DNA of 64,000 nucleotides. Origin: Polycladidibacter hongkongensis. Lineage in GTDB: Bacteria; Pseudomonadota; Alphaproteobacteria; Rhizobiales; Stappiaceae. The DNA lies in the NCBI RefSeq assembly GCF_001561995.1, contig NZ_LLWC01000030.1, forward strand, positions 1 through 64,000, written 5' to 3'. Made by a program: the position numbers and the translations under genes. Shown piece after piece: positions 1 to 7,552 of this stretch (positions are counted from its first letter, which is position 1; each line of letters starts with the position of its first letter). The notes beneath the pieces were generated by a model that made no database searches, was not told the DNA's origin, and saw only the letters and a list, made by a program, of their open reading frames with translations.

Positions 1-124
1 GGGACAGGTCGTAAGAACGGCTAGCCTCGGCCACCGTCGTCTTGCCCTGCAGGATCTCAATAACAAGCGCCGATTTGCGCTTCGCTGTCCAACGCTTGAA
101 ACCGTCTTCCAATGTCTCACTCAT
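1..124 (-). CDS. IS3-type transposase OrfA, N-terminal part (cut by window edge)
   Basis: The minus strand reads MSETLEDGFKRWTAKRKSAL and continues into a helix-turn-helix typical of the DNA-binding OrfA subunit of IS3-family elements (KRWTAKRKSALVIEIL, then VAEASRSYDL). Translation starts at the ATG complementary to 122-124, preceded by GAGGAAA at about 10 nt. Only about 41 codons lie in the window, so it cannot be judged whether the element is intact. The element edge may be the TGTATTGACCC-like sequence near 165-178, directly against the IS6 remnant; that is inference. Confidence 0.6.
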   Translation of the reverse strand, partial: MSETLEDGFKRWTAKRKSALVIEILQGKTTVAEASRSYDLS

Positions 125-185
125 CGCTACCATTTTCCTCACTGTAGCATGAGCAGGAATGCACTGGGTCAATACAAGGCATCAA

Positions 186-877
186 TCATGGTAGCGGTTT
201 TCCATTGGGCGAAGGCGCTGAGATGATGTAGGTGAATGTCGAATGCGGAGCGTGGGTTGTGAGGGGGACAAACAGATTGCGTAGGCCAGAGAAGACTGCC
301 AGAAACCTTTGAAGCTGTCCCGGTGGCTTGAATATCTGCATGGCCCGCTCCCGTTTTCACAATGGGACATGGTAGTTCTCGGCACGATTGTTGAGGCCCT
401 TGTGGGACCAATGTTCAACATTGGGCATGACCTTGCGTTTCGCGGCCCCGTAAAAAACAGTTTGTCAGTGACGATCAGCTTAGGTGCCATGCCCTGCTTT
501 GTCAGGAAACGGGTAAGCAACCGCTTGGCAGCCTTGGTATTGCGCCGTTTTTGCAGGATTTCGTCGAGAACATAGCCATTCTGGTCAACGGCGCGCCACA
601 GATAATAGTGTTTGCCTTGGATCAGGATCATCATTTCGTCCAACAGCCAGACATCATTCGCACAGGCTTTCTTACGCCGCAATTGACGACTGTAAGCCGA
701 TCCAAACTTATTGCACCATCGGCCAACGGTTTCATAAGGGACATCAATCCCGCGCTCCAGCAGCATGTCCTCCACTTCACGTGGGCTTAGGGAAAAGCGA
801 CAGTAGAGCCAAACCATGTGAGCAATGATCTGCGGCGGAAAGCGGTGCCGCTTGTAGCTAATCGATGATGGCGTCAT
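186..877 (-). pseudogene. IS6-family transposase, inactivated by frameshift and nonsense codon
   Basis: The N-terminal two thirds is a clear IS6-type DDE transposase: MTPSSISYKRHRFPPQII, the LWRAVDQNG block and the LIVTDKL block. Right after DKL (about 440-452) a run of six T on the coding strand is one base short. Restoring one base recovers YGAAKR, then VMPNVEHWSHKGLNNRAEN. In that restored frame an in-frame TGA follows HVPL, where an arginine codon is expected before KRERAMQ. The restored frame then runs to TGA at 186-188. Two independent lesions mean this copy should not make active transposase. A possible outer end of the element is GGCGTTGTCACG (complement, ending at 928); no matching second terminus is visible. 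Confidence 0.85.
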
Positions 878-1066
878 ACGCCAATCGCTATCTCTTCAGG
901 CTGGTGCCAAAGTTTACGTGACAACGCCATTTGGATTAGTGGGGCATGCGGTTTGCTCATTTGATGGCGTGAGCTGGCCTCAAGGTTAACTCTATCTCAG
1001 CTAAATTGAGAAGCAGAGCGAGTGTGAGAGTTGATGTTAGACAGCGTGTTTCGAACACACTGCGAA
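878..1066. other. Host/IS remnant sequence left of the prophage, no gene seen
   Basis: Positions 878-928 are probably the upstream part of the IS6 remnant. Positions 929-1066 would be host sequence that was continuous with 40313 onward before phage insertion. A short GTGT/ACAC hairpin lies near 1046-1059. No convincing reading frame is present. Confidence 0.4.
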
Positions 1067-1071
1067 CAAAT
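1067..1071. repeat. Left target-site duplication CAAAT
   Basis: The five bases CAAAT directly precede the phage terminus TGTAGCGCG. The same five bases follow the other terminus at 40308-40312. A 5-bp duplication is the known signature of Mu-type transposition. Confidence 0.85.
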
Positions 1072-1076
1072 TGTAG

Positions 1077-1120
1077 CGCGCAAGTTCGTAATGGAAAATG
1101 CGCAAGTTCGTAATGGAAAA
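1077..1120 (+). repeat. Two tandem candidate transposase-binding sites at the left end (L1, L2)
   Basis: GCGCAAGTTCGTAATGG followed by AAAA occurs twice with a 22-bp period (1078-1098 and 1100-1120). The inverse is found at the right end (40281-40302) and, more diverged, at 40166-40187. Mu-type transposases bind repeated sites near both termini, so these are the expected sites for the transposase encoded at 3922. Confidence 0.75.
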
Positions 1121-1159
1121 CAATGCGTCGCGCATTTCGCGGTATTTGCAGCTGATAAT

Positions 1160-1753
1160 TTAAGCCAGCTCAAATGCGGGTTTAAATTTATCAAGAGCGT
1201 CATTCACATTAATCAATCCAATTATGCAGCGTTGCTGATCAACCATCCATTCTGCATTTGCGTCAAACGGCACGTGTCGTGGCGCTAGGAGTGACTTCAT
1301 AATCAGGGGGTGCATCACGCCGAGAATATACGCACCACCTCGCTCACGAGCGCCTATCAGACTTTTATGGATTAGTAGGTCCAGCGCCCTCCCGCGCTCT
1401 ATAGCAGTCAAGCTTCGTGCCGTGCAAATTCTGCTGGCCTCAATAATCCGGCTGCGGTTTGGAGGTAACTTTGAGGATTTCTTAAGCCATAGATCATAGA
1501 GCATTGTAGGTGACGCGCAGCTGATTAGTCGGCAGCAGGCAATAGCTTCGCCCTCTTTCAACACAACCACATAATCTGCCTCTGGTGTGTCGTATTGATC
1601 AAATTCCCAGCCATTGCAAATACGCACTTGCCCTTTGGATTTTTGATCATAGGCCAGCCTATTAATGAACCCCTCAGACCGAAGTTTATGCTGGGCCGCC
1701 CACGCTTGGCAGCCCGTTGCCGCCAGTCTCCAATTTGTAACAGATACGCGCAT
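1160..1753 (-). CDS. luxI: Phage-borne LuxI-family acyl-homoserine-lactone synthase
   Basis: This 197-residue protein is the usual size for a LuxI enzyme, which joins an acyl chain from acyl-ACP (or acyl-CoA) to S-adenosylmethionine to make an acyl-homoserine lactone. Family-invariant positions are present: R25 and F29, then E50, D52 and D55 in GWEFDQYD, R75 in CCRL, and E105 and R108 in IIEASR. The usual W35 is Y. The ATG at 1753 has a strong AGGGAGG site 4 nt upstream. It lies 59 nt downstream of luxR on the same strand. Its stop is only 88 bp from the phage left terminus, so the gene is inside the prophage. The acyl chain length cannot be read from the sequence. Confidence 0.9.
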   Translation of the reverse strand: MRVSVTNWRLAATGCQAWAAQHKLRSEGFINRLAYDQKSKGQVRICNGWEFDQYDTPEADYVVVLKEGEAIACCRLISCASPTMLYDLWLKKSSKLPPNRSRIIEASRICTARSLTAIERGRALDLLIHKSLIGARERGGAYILGVMHPLIMKSLLAPRHVPFDANAEWMVDQQRCIIGLINVNDALDKFKPAFELA

Positions 1754-1811
1754 ATTCCCTCCCTAATCGCAGGGAATACAGCAAGCAAAAACATCTATTG
1801 GTAGGGTGACA

Positions 1812-2486
1812 TCAGGCGATCCCCAGACGCGTGGCCGCCGCTATAGCTGCAGCGGCATTACCCTTGGATAGCTTGGAGTATATTTTTCTGAGGTGAAAGT
1901 TCACACCATCACGCGTTATCCCAAGAGCATCGGCGATCTCATCGCCGCTTGCGCCCTGTGCCAAGTGGTGCAGAATTCTTTGTTGCTTACGAGTAATTTC
2001 TTGTAAAGGGTGCGCGAATAACTCGCCATCAAACGACGCCAGCGCTTTAGCGTGGAACATGGCCCCCAAACCGATAGCTTGATAGGTCTGCTTGCTATCT
2101 AGTGCACTCGAGGCACCGAACGATAGGCAAAACCTTGCTCCGCCGGGACCGAGGATCGGCATGGCGAAACCATGCCGTAGTCCATGAGCTGCTGCGGCCT
2201 GCAAGACATTTCGCTCATCCTTACAGGTGGCCAGCTCATGCCAACATAGCGGACGCCCAGCAGATAGAGTGTTTCTAACAACCGGGTCATTATCTGCCAG
2301 CCCCTGCGAAAAATACTCATCCACCCACTCAGCTGGGTAATTGAGCAGGACCGCTGGCGTGTGATGGTCAGCGCTAACATGCCCGCTTAGGCAGCCATAC
2401 GCGACGTATTCGATTCCCAAATTCGAGCAGTCAGCAACGAGTAAATCAAAATCCATGCGGTCAAACTCCGTCCAATAACTACACAT
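1812..2486 (-). CDS. luxR: Phage-borne LuxR-family AHL receptor/transcription factor
   Basis: The N-terminal autoinducer-binding domain shows the conserved W, Y, D-P, W and G set of TraR/LuxR proteins (YPAEWVDEYF, NDPVV, CWHE, GLRHG). The C-terminal 60 residues are a LuxR helix-turn-helix (ITRKQQRILHHLAQG, GDEIADALGI, VNFHLRKIYSKL). The protein is expected to bind the lactone made by the adjacent LuxI and control promoters. The start is uncertain: ATG 2486 gives 224 aa, TTG 2501 gives 229 aa and aligns best with TraR length, and ATG 2456 has the best ribosome site but shortens the ligand domain. Its promoter probably lies in the 127-142 nt gap after the repressor gene, which is on the same strand. 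Confidence 0.88.
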   Translation of the reverse strand: MCSYWTEFDRMDFDLLVADCSNLGIEYVAYGCLSGHVSADHHTPAVLLNYPAEWVDEYFSQGLADNDPVVRNTLSAGRPLCWHELATCKDERNVLQAAAAHGLRHGFAMPILGPGGARFCLSFGASSALDSKQTYQAIGLGAMFHAKALASFDGELFAHPLQEITRKQQRILHHLAQGASGDEIADALGITRDGVNFHLRKIYSKLSKGNAAAAIAAATRLGIA

Positions 2487-2628
2487 ATGCTTAGTTATCA
2501 ACAGTTGAATGACTTTTCAATGCTAGTTAAATGGCGGGTAAATTTCCCACAAAATACTAACAGCGTTATCATCAGACTAAGCGCTGCGGTCAGCCGATTG
2601 AATGAAACACTGCCGCGTTCGGTATTTC

Positions 2629-3069
2629 TCAGTCTAACAGGAATGCGATAACATCTGGCAGCGTATTGAGTTTGCTCTTAGCGACATTGCCCTCGGGATC
2701 CGCCTTGCTCAGTGCCAGATGATAGGCACTGGCCAGAACACCACCCACCTGACTGGAGGGGTATTCATTCAAAGATTTCCGCGATTTGAGTTCTCCCAAA
2801 ACAACCTCTACGACCAGTTTAAAAACAGGCTCATTTAGGTGGCCCTGAGCTATCTGCGATGAACTCTCCTCGCCGGTTATCAGCCAGTTCATGTCTGTCC
2901 CGAATTGCTCTGCATATCCAGCCAAGAGATCTGCCGGAGGTTGGCGCTTATCCTGCTCGTAATTTGCAAGGGTCGACTCCGCAACATTGAACAGTAAAGC
3001 GGTTGATCTGCGTGAGCGTGGCTCGCGTGCCAATGCCAGTCTCTGCCCTAGTGATAGGTCGTTTGCCAT
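2629..3069 (-). CDS. Mu c-type phage repressor (HTH, CI-like)
   Basis: The N-terminal XRE-type helix-turn-helix is clear (LGQRLALARE, then STALLFNVAESTLANYEQDK and LAGYAEQFGTDMNWLITGE), followed by a short C-terminal tail without an S24 peptidase domain. Divergent placement against a ner-like gene makes it the lysogeny repressor. The ATG at 3069 is preferred because GGAG lies 6 nt upstream; ATG 3096 and TTG 3105 are longer options. Without an autocleavage domain, induction is probably not by RecA-stimulated self-cleavage (inference). It is transcribed leftward, ahead of luxR and luxI. Confidence 0.8.
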   Translation of the reverse strand: MANDLSLGQRLALAREPRSRRSTALLFNVAESTLANYEQDKRQPPADLLAGYAEQFGTDMNWLITGEESSSQIAQGHLNEPVFKLVVEVVLGELKSRKSLNEYPSSQVGGVLASAYHLALSKADPEGNVAKSKLNTLPDVIAFLLD

Positions 3070-3098
3070 CAGAAGCTCCAATATTGCGCTTGCCATAC

Positions 3099-3112
3099 CA
3101 GTCAAATGACTG
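3099..3112. promoter_or_regulatory. Dyad operator candidate between c and ner
   Basis: CAGTCA-AA-TGACTG is a perfect 6+6 palindrome with a 2-nt spacer, in the short divergent control region between repressor and ner-like gene. This is where c and Ner are expected to bind. No second copy was seen, so it is only a candidate. Confidence 0.45.
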
Positions 3113-3137
3113 TTAGGTTCGTCACATACGTAAACAA

Positions 3138-3497
3138 ATGAGCGCAGTTATGAACAAACCGGCCCGCGATAAATTTGACGTTCAGAGAAAACTTGCATCG
3201 CAAAACCGCACGCTAACGAGCTTGGCCCGTGATGCCGGTTACTCTGAGTCTCTTTGTCGAGGTGCCTTTTGTCGCCCGACACTGCTCGGCGAGGCCCTAA
3301 TTATCGCCGCAACTGGCTATTGTGGCCATGAGATTTGGCCTGACCGCTACGATTGCACAGGAACTAGACACGTTCGACAAGGGAAAGCTACGCAAAACAG
3401 GTGCGTTTCACAATGTCAAACTGCCTCTGATTGTGTAGCTACAAAACTATGTAGCAACCACAAACGTAGTGCATCGCAATGTGGAGATGCCCTATGA
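3138..3497 (+). CDS. ner: Ner-like winged-helix regulator (with extra C-terminal tail)
   Basis: Residues of the Nlp/Ner family are visible (RKLASQNRTLTSLARDAGYS, then HEIWPDRYD). In Mu, Ner switches off the repressor and early promoters when lytic growth starts. It is the first rightward gene, divergent from the repressor. Typical Ner proteins end near WPxRY. Here about 45 cysteine-rich residues follow that do not look like a known domain. Start may be ATG 3138 or ATG 3150; neither has a good ribosome site. The stop TGA overlaps the next start (ATGA). Confidence 0.7.
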   Translation: MSAVMNKPARDKFDVQRKLASQNRTLTSLARDAGYSESLCRGAFCRPTLLGEALIIAATGYCGHEIWPDRYDCTGTRHVRQGKATQNRCVSQCQTASDCVATKLCSNHKRSASQCGDAL

Positions 3498-3925
3498 ATG
3501 AACTAAGCGATACATGGGGTATTGACGACCTCGGAGACAGACGCCCTCCTATTATGGGCACTGAGGTTAGTGCAGTGCTTAAGCAGCAACTTAGCGAGGC
3601 CATGCAAAACAGCCCTCTAAGCCGCGCTGAGATCGCTCACCAAATGTCACTATACTTGGGTGTAAAGATCAGCGAAGCGCTGCTTAACCAGTATGCCGCG
3701 CCTTCTGCTGGCGACAAGCAAATGTCTCTCCCCCGTTTAGCCGCTTTCATTCATGCAACAGACGCAATCAGCCTAATCCGGTTTCTACCATCACTGTTTG
3801 GCTACTCAATCATCAACGAGAAGCAGCGCGCGCTGCTGGAACGTGAGCTGCTTAAAGAGCGATTAAAAGCGCTTGAAAGTGAAATAGCCCGCGCAGACGC
3901 GACCTATCAGGGGAGCGGTCAATGA
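3494..3925 (+). CDS. Small early phage protein, probable DNA-binding regulator
   Basis: The 143-residue product begins MNELSDTWG at an ATGA overlap with the ner-like gene. A central stretch (LSRAEIAHQMSLYLGVKISEALLNQYAAP) resembles a helix-turn-helix, and the C-terminus is a charged helix. Genes of this kind sit between ner and the transposase in many Mu-like phages, but no function can be named. It overlaps the transposase start by 4 nt, so the two are translationally coupled. Confidence 0.6.
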   Translation: MNELSDTWGIDDLGDRRPPIMGTEVSAVLKQQLSEAMQNSPLSRAEIAHQMSLYLGVKISEALLNQYAAPSAGDKQMSLPRLAAFIHATDAISLIRFLPSLFGYSIINEKQRALLERELLKERLKALESEIARADATYQGSGQ

Positions 3926-6150
3926 AGCAGTGGTGGAGCACAAACGAGCTTATTGAGGCGAGATTGCCCGGTCTTGCATCCGCAGCAGCAATTTCCCGCT
4001 GTGCCACTGAAATGAACTGGGCTGCGGCACCGGACAGGTATCGCCGAAGGGCCGGGCGTGGCGGGGCTCGTGAAATCCATCTGAGTTTACTCCCGCAGCT
4101 GGCACAGGATGCGCTGGCAGCGCGTGCAGCGATGGACCGGATTAACAGCGCACCGCTAAATGAAACCAGCGAACAAATATCTTACAAGCAAGATGCAGCC
4201 AACACTTCAGTTGAGCGACGCGATCTGGATGCCAGACTGGCCATATTGTCTGCAATTCAGTCCTACCAAAACGACCGTGCATGCAGTTTCTCCAAGGCTC
4301 TGCGCGTCGTTTCGGATCAATACAACGCAGGCGAAATTAAAATTGCAAACTGGGTGAAGGACACAATCCCCAGCTTCAAAAAATCTGCCGCTTACAATTG
4401 GCGTGCAGCTATGGAAAACGGTGATTTTTCATCCCTTGCCAGCACCAAAAAGCTGTCGCGTGCACAAACAGGCGTTCTGGAGGCGGCGCATAGCGGTGCT
4501 GTCAAACAGTTCATTCTCGGGTTGATCGCCAAACAGCCGCACCTGAGCTGCAAACCGATACGCGCCGCTGTGATTGCCAAGTTTGGCGAGAGCTTCGAGC
4601 TGGTTGCCAGTTCTGGCGAGGTCAAAACCGTTGCCTGCCCGCCGCTGCGCACCTTCCAGCATCATATCAAGGCATGGAAACAGGAGCACGCCAACGAGTT
4701 GCTACGCCTCACCAACCCCGATAAATACAAGGGCAGTGTGCGCATGGTGGCCGCTGGTGGTGCCAGCGCCAATATCCACCGCCTGAACCAGCTATGGGAA
4801 ATTGATGCATCGCCCGCCGATGTTATGACCACCGAGGGGCGCTGGCATATCTACGCCTGCGTTGACGTATTCTCGCGCCGCGCATTGGTACTGGTGACAC
4901 AAACCCCGCGCGCAGACGCTGTGGGTGTGCTCATTCGTGATGCCATTGCAAAATGGGGTGTGCCAGAGGCTGTTAAAACCGATAATGGTAGCGACTTTGT
5001 TGCCAAACAGACAGAGCGGCTGTTCGCCGCCCTTGGCGTTGAGGTGCTGACCTGTGATGCCTACAGCCCCGAGCAAAAACCGCACGTGGAGCGGTTTATC
5101 GGAACATGGCAGCGCGGCTTTGCCGAGTTACTGCCCGGCTATGTGGGGCACAGCGTTGCGGACCGCACTGTCATTGAATCGCGCAAGAGGTTTTCCGATC
5201 GGCTCGGCACATCGGATGCCGAGATATTCGCGGTCGACCTATCCCCGCAAGAGTTACAGGAGGCATCCAACCAATGGGTGGAGACCGTCTACGAGCACAA
5301 TCGTCACGGCGCATTGGGCTGCACGCCATTTACCAAGGCACAGCAATACACCGGCTCCATTAAAACCGTCGATGAAACCGCACTAAACGTGCTGCTTGCG
5401 CCAATTGCCAGCGGCAATGGCATCCGCACAGTGACAAAATCGGGCATCCGCTGCAACAACGAGCACTATCTGATTGGCAACGTGATGGTGGGCGAGCGGG
5501 TGTTCTGCCGCCAAGACCCACGTGATCTGGGCAAGCTGTTTGTGTTTTCAGATGACGGCGAGCAGTTCCTCGGCCATGCCTTTGCACCGGTGCTGGCTGG
5601 GCTGGATCCGGTCAAAACCATCGCGCATGTGCGCAAAATGCAAAAAGCGCTGGAGGAAGAACAGATCACCTCCATGCGTCGCCAGATGCGCAAGATCGGC
5701 CCGCGTGATGTGTTGAACGCGGTGCTGGAACAGGGCCAAAGCAACGTCACAGCCTTCCCAAAACCAAGCGAGACACACAGCACACCGATGCTGTCCGCCG
5801 CTGGCGAGGTGACAAAACTCACCCAGCCGGAACTGCCGGACGGGCTGGATGATGTGATGGCGCAAATAAAAGCCGAGCTGGATAGTGAGACAACGCAGCC
5901 TGCCCAGCCACCAAAGACACCAAGCCAAGCGCAGACAAAGCCAAGCACGGCCACAAACACCCGCCCCATTAAGGCAGAGAGCCAGTTCGACCGTTATCGC
6001 CGCGCACTAGCCTTGGAAAAACGTATTAGCGCAGGTGATCCGCTGAGCGAGGCAGATGCCCGCTGGCTGGCCGGATATCGCGAGGGTGCGGAATACAAAT
6101 CCATGAAAATCATGGCTGACGAGTTCGGGGAGAGTTTTCTGGAGGGCTAG
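3922..6150 (+). CDS. MuA-like DDE transposase
   Basis: The 742-residue protein has an N-terminal Mu-type DNA-binding domain (WWSTNELIEARLPGLA, NWAAAPDRYRRRAGRGG), a central integrase-fold catalytic core and a C-terminal beta-barrel/tail region. The catalytic triad is read as D295 (WEIDASPAD), D354 (KTDNGSDF) and E390 (HVERF). The D-E spacing is 35, as in retroviral integrases, rather than Mu's 55. It should pair the phage ends through the 22-bp sites, join them to target DNA and thereby integrate and replicate the phage. It is the first large early gene and partners with the ATPase at 6207. Confidence 0.92.
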   Translation: MKQWWSTNELIEARLPGLASAAAISRCATEMNWAAAPDRYRRRAGRGGAREIHLSLLPQLAQDALAARAAMDRINSAPLNETSEQISYKQDAANTSVERRDLDARLAILSAIQSYQNDRACSFSKALRVVSDQYNAGEIKIANWVKDTIPSFKKSAAYNWRAAMENGDFSSLASTKKLSRAQTGVLEAAHSGAVKQFILGLIAKQPHLSCKPIRAAVIAKFGESFELVASSGEVKTVACPPLRTFQHHIKAWKQEHANELLRLTNPDKYKGSVRMVAAGGASANIHRLNQLWEIDASPADVMTTEGRWHIYACVDVFSRRALVLVTQTPRADAVGVLIRDAIAKWGVPEAVKTDNGSDFVAKQTERLFAALGVEVLTCDAYSPEQKPHVERFIGTWQRGFAELLPGYVGHSVADRTVIESRKRFSDRLGTSDAEIFAVDLSPQELQEASNQWVETVYEHNRHGALGCTPFTKAQQYTGSIKTVDETALNVLLAPIASGNGIRTVTKSGIRCNNEHYLIGNVMVGERVFCRQDPRDLGKLFVFSDDGEQFLGHAFAPVLAGLDPVKTIAHVRKMQKALEEEQITSMRRQMRKIGPRDVLNAVLEQGQSNVTAFPKPSETHSTPMLSAAGEVTKLTQPELPDGLDDVMAQIKAELDSETTQPAQPPKTPSQAQTKPSTATNTRPIKAESQFDRYRRALALEKRISAGDPLSEADARWLAGYREGAEYKSMKIMADEFGESFLEG

Positions 6151-6158
6151 ACCTTCCC

Positions 6159-6181
6159 AAAAAAAGACCGCTCGAAAGCGG
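6159..6181 (-). terminator. Minus-strand intrinsic terminator between transposase and ATPase genes
   Basis: Read on the minus strand, CCGCT-TTCG-AGCGG is followed by TC and seven T (6159-6165). On the plus strand the same hairpin lacks a U-tract, so rightward early transcription would pass. It is oriented to stop antisense transcription before it enters the transposase gene. Confidence 0.55.
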
Positions 6182-6206
6182 CCAATCTACAATTGAGGAC
6201 TAAAAC

Positions 6207-6956
6207 ATGACAGGTAACCGGAATGTTGTCAATGGCGGCTTTGCACCGCTTAAAAATGTCGCTCTAGCCATGCAACTGGCGAATAAGCTGATTGACCGTG
6301 ATTTTAGCTTACCCGGCTTTGGTGTCTTTTATGGCCCATCGGGGTTTGGCAAAACCCAGTCGAGCATTTTCGTCCAGAACAAAACCGGTGCCACACGCAT
6401 CGAAATTGCTGATAGCTGGACGAAAAAGAAAATGGTCTCGGCAATCCTGATGGAGCTGGGCGTACAAAAACCGCGCGGCACCATTGCCGATCTCACCGAA
6501 CAGGCCATTCACCTGCTTTCAGACAACCCGCACCAGCCGCTGATCATTGATGAAGCGGATAAGCTGATTGAGAAAAAACTGGTGGAGCTGGTGCGCGAGA
6601 TCCAAGAGCACAGCCAAGCGCCTGTGTTGCTGCTGGGCGAAGAGCTGTTGCCGCAAAAACTGGAACAATACGAGCGGGCACATAATCGTGTTCTGGATTT
6701 TGTCGGCGCACTGCCTTGTGATCTGGATGACACGATGGCTTTGGCGCGATGCTACGCGCCAAAACTACAGATCATGGAGGATCTGGCGCAGCGCATTTGC
6801 GATGAAACCCATGGCAGGGCAAGGCGCATTGCCACCACGCTGGTGGCGGTACGTGAATTTGCCACCAATGCCGGATTGGAGCGCATAGATAGCACTGACT
6901 ACACCGGCAAAATCATTTCCGGCGCGTCTCCGGCAACTCGGAGGCTGGGCAAATGA
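6207..6956 (+). CDS. MuB-like AAA+ ATPase, transposition target selector
   Basis: The protein has a Walker A motif GPSGFGKT at residues 43-50 and Walker B LIIDEAD near 112-118, followed by AAA+ sensor-like helices. Position directly after MuA identifies it as the MuB counterpart, which coats target DNA, stimulates the transposase and provides target immunity. At 249 aa it is shorter than Mu B. The stop overlaps the next start (ATGA). Confidence 0.88.
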   Translation: MTGNRNVVNGGFAPLKNVALAMQLANKLIDRDFSLPGFGVFYGPSGFGKTQSSIFVQNKTGATRIEIADSWTKKKMVSAILMELGVQKPRGTIADLTEQAIHLLSDNPHQPLIIDEADKLIEKKLVELVREIQEHSQAPVLLLGEELLPQKLEQYERAHNRVLDFVGALPCDLDDTMALARCYAPKLQIMEDLAQRICDETHGRARRIATTLVAVREFATNAGLERIDSTDYTGKIISGASPATRRLGK

Positions 6957-7552
6957 GCAAGATCTTGCAGCTGGATCCGGCAGTCGCTCGGGTAAATCGA
7001 GGCTTTCAGTACTACTGGGACGTGATCAAGGAATTGAGCGGGAAGCAGAAGGTGTTTACCGCTGAGGATGTGGCTCGCAAGTGCGCGCGCGGAGCGTATT
7101 CCGAGGTCGCAGACTACATTGGCCGTTTGCGCATTGCTGGATATCTTGAGGTTGCCAGCAGCTTTGGGGATGTTGAGGGCTACCGCTTGCTCCGCCGACA
7201 GCTCAACTACCCACGCATCCGGCGCGACGGAACAGTGCTGCCTACCAGCGGGCAACAATGCCTCTGGAATGCCATTCGGCAACTCGGCTGGTTTACCCCG
7301 GACGAGCTGCGCATCGCCGCATCGATAGAAGAATACCAGCCCACACCGGCAACCGTCCGGTCATACCTACTGAAGCTGAAACACGCTGGCTATTTGTCCA
7401 TGCGCAAGGGCGCGCGCGGGGTCTACCGCTATCGGCTGCAACCTGCCATGAACACCGGCCCGATGGCCCCGCAAATCCTGCGCACAAAGGCCGTTTACGA
7501 TCCAAACCGCCAGAAGATTATGGAAATCATCAGCGTGAAGGAGAGCAGCTGA
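6953..7552 (+). CDS. Early phage protein with two winged-helix-like segments
   Basis: Two stretches (FTAEDVARKCARGAYSEVAD with YIGRLRIAGYLEV; PTPATVRSYLLKLKHAGYLS) have the pattern of winged-helix DNA-binding repeats, each with a LxxAGYL recognition-helix end. The protein sits in the early operon with 4-nt overlaps to MuB and the next gene. The role is unknown; a regulatory or accessory replication role is plausible. Confidence 0.65.
   Translation: MSKILQLDPAVARVNRGFQYYWDVIKELSGKQKVFTAEDVARKCARGAYSEVADYIGRLRIAGYLEVASSFGDVEGYRLLRRQLNYPRIRRDGTVLPTSGQQCLWNAIRQLGWFTPDELRIAASIEEYQPTPATVRSYLLKLKHAGYLSMRKGARGVYRYRLQPAMNTGPMAPQILRTKAVYDPNRQKIMEIISVKESS

Noticed and set aside
186-460. Programmed frameshift in the IS6 transposase
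   Set aside because: The restored frame meets an in-frame TGA soon after, so frameshifting would not give a full transposase.
2536-2548. Lux box upstream of luxR
   Set aside because: Only a short imperfect dyad (GGTAAATTTCCC) is present, below the usual 18-20 bp size, so it is not listed as an operator.
2502-2628. Left prophage border between luxR and the repressor gene
   Set aside because: This was the first guess from gene content, but the terminal inverted repeat and CAAAT at 1067-1072 put the border left of luxI.
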